Positions 1-11,826 of a stretch of 11,826 bases of DNA are shown one piece after another. Location of the stretch: the NCBI GenBank assembly GCA_036244855.1, contig BQKZ01005432.1:19791-31616 (forward strand), given 5' to 3'. The stretch is from Temnopleurus reevesii. Lineage: Eukaryota; Echinodermata; Echinoidea; Temnopleuroida; Temnopleuridae. The position numbers were made by a program, and so were the translations under genes. Position 1 is the first letter of the stretch, and every line of letters begins with the position of its first letter. Below the pieces are notes generated by a model. That model was not told the DNA's origin. It saw only the letters and a program-made list of their open reading frames with translations, and searched no databases.

Positions 1-1034
1 AAATATTAGGGGCACAATCCTACATGTTTGAGTCCGTGGTTTTGATGCAGGACTGGATATGACGTCACAGACTCCGCCTGTCAAAAGATGTGCCGTAGAG
101 GGGGTATTTCTGGGAGGCGGGGCATAGCTCTCTGACCCAGATAGAAATGTTAATGGAAAATAATTTTTTTAAATACTAAGAGGCGTATTTTTTGGAAGAA
201 AATGGAATAATCATGTAAAGAAATATGCAATCTTCAATATATTATGATACAGAGAGTCATAAAAGTATCCCTTTAATCTGCGGTTGTCACTCATGCCTAC
301 ACCACAAAATAGAAAGTCCCCCTGACTCCAAAATGACCTAACTTGTGAATGTCAGTGTTTCATTCAATTGATGACATTTTTCGGAATTGTTCCTTAATCA
401 GGGAACTTGTTTGATTTTGAGTAATATTCTAATGGTAAATCCCGCAATTCAAAAGCTTGCCCTCGATCAATGCAAATTTGCAGAAATATTCATCAACGTA
501 TTTGCTAGCTCCTGAGTAACAATTTCACTCACAGTTCAGCCCTGAATCAGTCTCTTTTTTCACTTATATAACCACAACAAAAAGAGATGATCCTCTTTTA
601 AAGCCTCCAAGTGACCTACCTTTTGAACAATAGCATTTCAACAGGCAAGTTTACAAAGAGATGCAAATTTTATGCCTTCTCTGTACACAAAGATTGTTCT
701 TGGTAACATGAAAGCATGCCCGAGGCATGCCCGATGTAGCAACAGCTAATGTATGCAAACTGGATTTCAAGTATTGTGGTCAAATGCTAGGAATCCGTCG
801 TAGAATACTATATAACTGCAGTTGTTGATAACAAACGCACATACATTTGAATCTATTGGTATATAAACCGGTGTATTGATGCAATGTCACAGATATATTC
901 GTCAAAGATATAGATATTTTATGTGTAAAATTCAACATGATCTAACAAATTATTTGTGATAAGTATTGATATTCTTTATTAAGATCTTTGCATCATTAAG
1001 ATAACACCTCTTTTCCTGTTTTGTCTTTCTATAG
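1..1034 (+). other. Intron (partial) upstream of the first visible MELK exon
   Basis: No exon with MELK similarity is visible here; the preceding kinase exon must be further upstream. Bases 1-150 are richer in G+C than the rest and may be part of an older repeat. A short direct repeat, GCATGCCCGAG then GCATGCCCGAT, lies at 714-735. The region ends in an AT-rich stretch and the acceptor TTCTATAG at 1034. Confidence 0.8.
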
Positions 1035-10277
<9,243 letters not shown>

Positions 10278-10278
10278 C

Positions 10279-10284
10279 AATAAA
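10279..10284 (+). promoter_or_regulatory. AATAAA polyadenylation-signal match next to the stop codon
   Basis: AATAAA begins one base after the TAA stop. Use of it would leave a 3' UTR of only a few tens of bases. I see no other AATAAA downstream to the window end. ATTAAA variants occur at 11014-11019 and 11234-11239, inside the repeat array. Which of these is used cannot be told from the sequence. Confidence 0.3.
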
Positions 10285-10321
10285 CTGATAAGGAGGATAT
10301 TAACAAATTATAGATGCTTAT

Positions 10322-10437
10322 GAAAGTGTGTAGGTTGCCTTAGATGGAAATGGTAAGATTGGGAAACACGCATCAAGGGAGATATGCGGGAGTACAAACG
10401 AATGTGTCAGACGATCTTAGAGCACTCGAAACTCTAA
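10322..10437 (+). pseudogene. Terminal-exon tail copy 1
   Basis: Aligned to the gene from GTGTGT onward it is about 80-85% identical. Its tail reads KGDMREYKRMCQTILEHSKL and TAA, against KGDTWEYKRMCQTILEHSRL in the gene. Of nine differences in the last 60 bases, six are silent. Upstream it is broken by a one-base insertion near GAAAGTG, a CAG to TAG change, and indels in the RRKRL region. The spacer after it is nearly the same as the one after the true stop codon. Confidence 0.85.
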
Positions 10438-10476
10438 AAACATTTCAGAGGATATTAACGAATTATAGATGCTTAT

Positions 10477-10594
10477 GAAAGTATTCAGATTGCCTTAGAT
10501 GGACATGAACAGGATCAGGATAAAATGCCTCAAGCGAGATACGTGAGAATGTAAATGGATGTGTCGGACATTCTTCGAATGCTGAAAACTCTAA
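10477..10594 (+). pseudogene. Terminal-exon tail copy 2
   Basis: It starts GAAAGTATTCAGATTGCC and shares TTAGATGGACATG and GAGATACGTG with the gene, then ends GAAAACTCTAACGATAAACTG. It carries the same TAG as copy 1, plus further in-frame stops. The downstream GATAAACTGATATGGAGGAT corresponds to the AATAAACTGATAAGGAGGAT that follows the real stop. Confidence 0.8.
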
Positions 10595-10623
10595 CGATAA
10601 ACTGATATGGAGGATATTTAAGA

Positions 10624-10726
10624 ATTGTGTTTAGACTGTCTTAGATGGACATAGTTGGAGTTCAAAGAAAGCAAACGTCTATAGGGAAACATGGAGTATA
10701 AACAAATTTGAAACTCCAGACTCTAA
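10624..10726 (+). pseudogene. Terminal-exon tail copy 3, internally deleted
   Basis: It reads GTGTTTAGACTGTCTTAGAT then GGACATAGTTGGAGTTC and ends CTCCAGACTCTAA. The segment equivalent to GTGTCAGACGATCTT is missing, which explains the shorter 132-base period. It shares the CAG to TAG change with copies 1 and 2. Confidence 0.72.
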
Positions 10727-10785
10727 TACCCATTGACAATGCTGGAAACCTGCAGAAGATAGTATTTAAGTTTCTGATGCTCTTT

Positions 10786-10908
10786 GAAGTGTGTAGACTG
10801 TCGCAGGTGGATATGATCAGAGCCGAAACAAATTGTCTTAAAGGCGGCAATTTGCAGCATAAACGAACGTGTCAGACAATCTTAGCACAGTCCAGACTCA
10901 AATGCTAA
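10786..10908 (+). pseudogene. Terminal-exon tail copy 4, frame still open
   Basis: The gapless frame reads EVCRLSQVDM, IRAETNCLKG, GNLQHKRTCQTILAQSRL, then KC and TAA. It matches 21 of 38 residues of the gene's EVCRL-to-SRL tail by hand count. The frame also continues upstream through spacer sequence to an ATG at 10708, without family similarity. No convincing splice acceptor precedes it. I call it a relic that happens to have no stop, but it is the copy most worth checking for expression. Confidence 0.7.
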
Positions 10909-11479
10909 CCATTATTGACTCCCAAGATGAAAACTTTGCGTGGAAGTTTTCAGACTTTCGTAGAAGTGTGGAAATTGCTGCAACTGCTTGTGGTCAAAAT
11001 ATAAAGAAAATGCATTAAAGAGAACAATCTTTGAATACTTCAGACTCTAATGCTAGCTGTTATCATCAACCCCTTCCGAGATAAATTCACTCTGAGAACA
11101 TCTTTTAAACAGGAATGGAATCGAAAAGGACATTTTTTATAAGTAAGTTTAAATCTTGGATAGAATAGGAAGAGTTGAATAATCTACAAACTCTACAGAT
11201 GCGAACGGTTGTCATCAACCCCGAAGCAGATAAATTAAAGTTTCTGGTCTTCTTAGGACATTCAGTTCTGAACACATTCTGTTGAACCGGCCCCGAATCC
11301 GAAAGAATACCTGTCGCTTATGAAACGTTGGGTAATCAAAAGCTAAAGCAAAAATCAATATAAGTACACTCCAGACTCTGAACGCTAATTGTTATCGCCA
11401 TCTGGGATGATAAATCTAAATCTCAGACTATTCTTAACAACATGAGCTGAACAGCACAAGAATGATGGATGAAAACTTT

Positions 11480-11760
11480 AAGGTTGGCCACCTCTGAAGT
11501 GCGGCTCTACAAAACCCATTTTTATGTAAAAGGAAGTATTAGTGGTGTGACTGCTTTAGACAAGTGGTCGGTATAGATGGATTCTACCACACCTTATTTT
11601 GCAGAGGAAAGAAATATGTGTTGTAATTATAGACAGGTGACTTCTATTGGCAGGTTTTATAACGTACATTTGTATGTACAGAAAAGAGAAATAGGCGACC
11701 ACTTCAGACAGGTGGTCACAGTAGACAGGCTTGACCAAAATGCATTCTGGTCGATTGTCA
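11480..11760. repeat. Imperfect inverted and short direct repeat cluster (GACAGGTGGTC type)
   Basis: GGCCACCTCTGAAGTGCGGC near 11486 is an imperfect reverse complement of the region GCGACCACTTCAGACAGGTG near 11694. Short phrases AGACAAGTGGTCGG, AGACAGGTGACTTC, AGACAGGTGGTCAC and AGACAGGCTTGACC recur within about 180 bases. A small palindrome GTACATTTGTATGTAC lies at 11665-11680. It looks like a decayed repeat element; I cannot name the family. Confidence 0.5.
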
Positions 11761-11826
11761 TAACATTTATCCTCCTCGAGCGATTGCCAATTTGATGAAT
11801 AGACATTGAATGAAGAAAAGATATTT

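Larger units (their letters stand above)
10278..11450 (+). repeat. Degenerate tandem array of about seven copies of the MELK terminal-exon tail
   Basis: Units of about 130-185 bases repeat head to tail after the stop codon. Each consists of a decayed copy of the last roughly 120 coding bases plus a spacer. Copies are at about 10322-10437, 10477-10594, 10624-10726, 10786-10908 and 10963-11050, with very decayed ones ending near 11196 and 11380. The recurring coda is ACTCTAA or CCAGACTCTAA. In copy 1, 51 of the final 60 bases equal the gene. Copies 1 to 3 carry TAG where the gene has the CAG of PQMDM. Copy 4 keeps CAG and an open frame. Spacers fall into two families: GATATTAAC to ATAGATGCTTAT after copies 0 and 1, and GCTA-GTTATCATCAACCCC after later copies. 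The array probably lies in the 3' UTR or just beyond it. Confidence 0.88.

Noticed and set aside
1..275. Possible right part of a TTAA-type DNA transposon ending near CCCTTTAA
   Set aside because: The left end is outside the window and a single terminal phrase is too little evidence.
10278..11450. CRISPR-like or satellite interpretation of the regular repeat
   Set aside because: The units are derived from the adjacent coding exon, are very diverged, and have no short constant repeats with unique spacers.

Overview
The window is eukaryotic genomic DNA. It holds one interrupted gene on the + strand, in AT-rich sequence with GT-AG introns full of short repeats. Nine consecutive exons (1035 to 10277) splice into one open frame of 532 codons plus stop. 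I recognise the product as MELK, maternal embryonic leucine zipper kinase, a Ser/Thr kinase of the AMPK/SNF1-related family. The frame starts inside the kinase activation loop, so the start codon, ATP-binding lobe and catalytic loop lie upstream. The divergence from the vertebrate protein, the base composition and the repeat types suggest an invertebrate deuterostome. An echinoderm such as a sea urchin is my best guess, but that is inference. No other protein-coding gene or RNA gene is supported.

Layout: 1-1034 is intron. Exons 1035-1127, 2101-2268 and 5231-5329 encode the end of the kinase domain. Exons 5755-5841 and 6521-6625 encode the UBA-like segment. Exon 7481-8061 encodes the long, low-complexity regulatory linker with TP sites, a KEN box and a basic patch. 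Exon 8577-8757 encodes the helix before KA1. Exons 9542-9648 and 10100-10277 encode the C-terminal KA1 domain and the stop. The 2962-base intron at 2269-5230 holds four copies of a Tourist/Harbinger-like MITE of about 176 bp, a separate 171-bp hairpin MITE and a LINE-tail-bearing retroposon. The intron at 1128-2100 carries the 3' end of a non-LTR retrotransposon.

The most unusual feature is that the gene contains two separate arrays of decayed partial exon copies. In the intron after exon 8577-8757, the end of that exon plus its donor site recurs at about 8900-8980 and 9099-9215, inside a purine-rich tract. After the stop codon, the last roughly 120 bases of the coding sequence plus a spacer recur about seven times over 1.1 kb, increasingly decayed. 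The copies carry informative shared changes: one common stop codon in copies 1 to 3, and an intact frame in copy 4. This is a history of local tandem amplification of exon tails. I see no sign of a new enzymatic or defence system.
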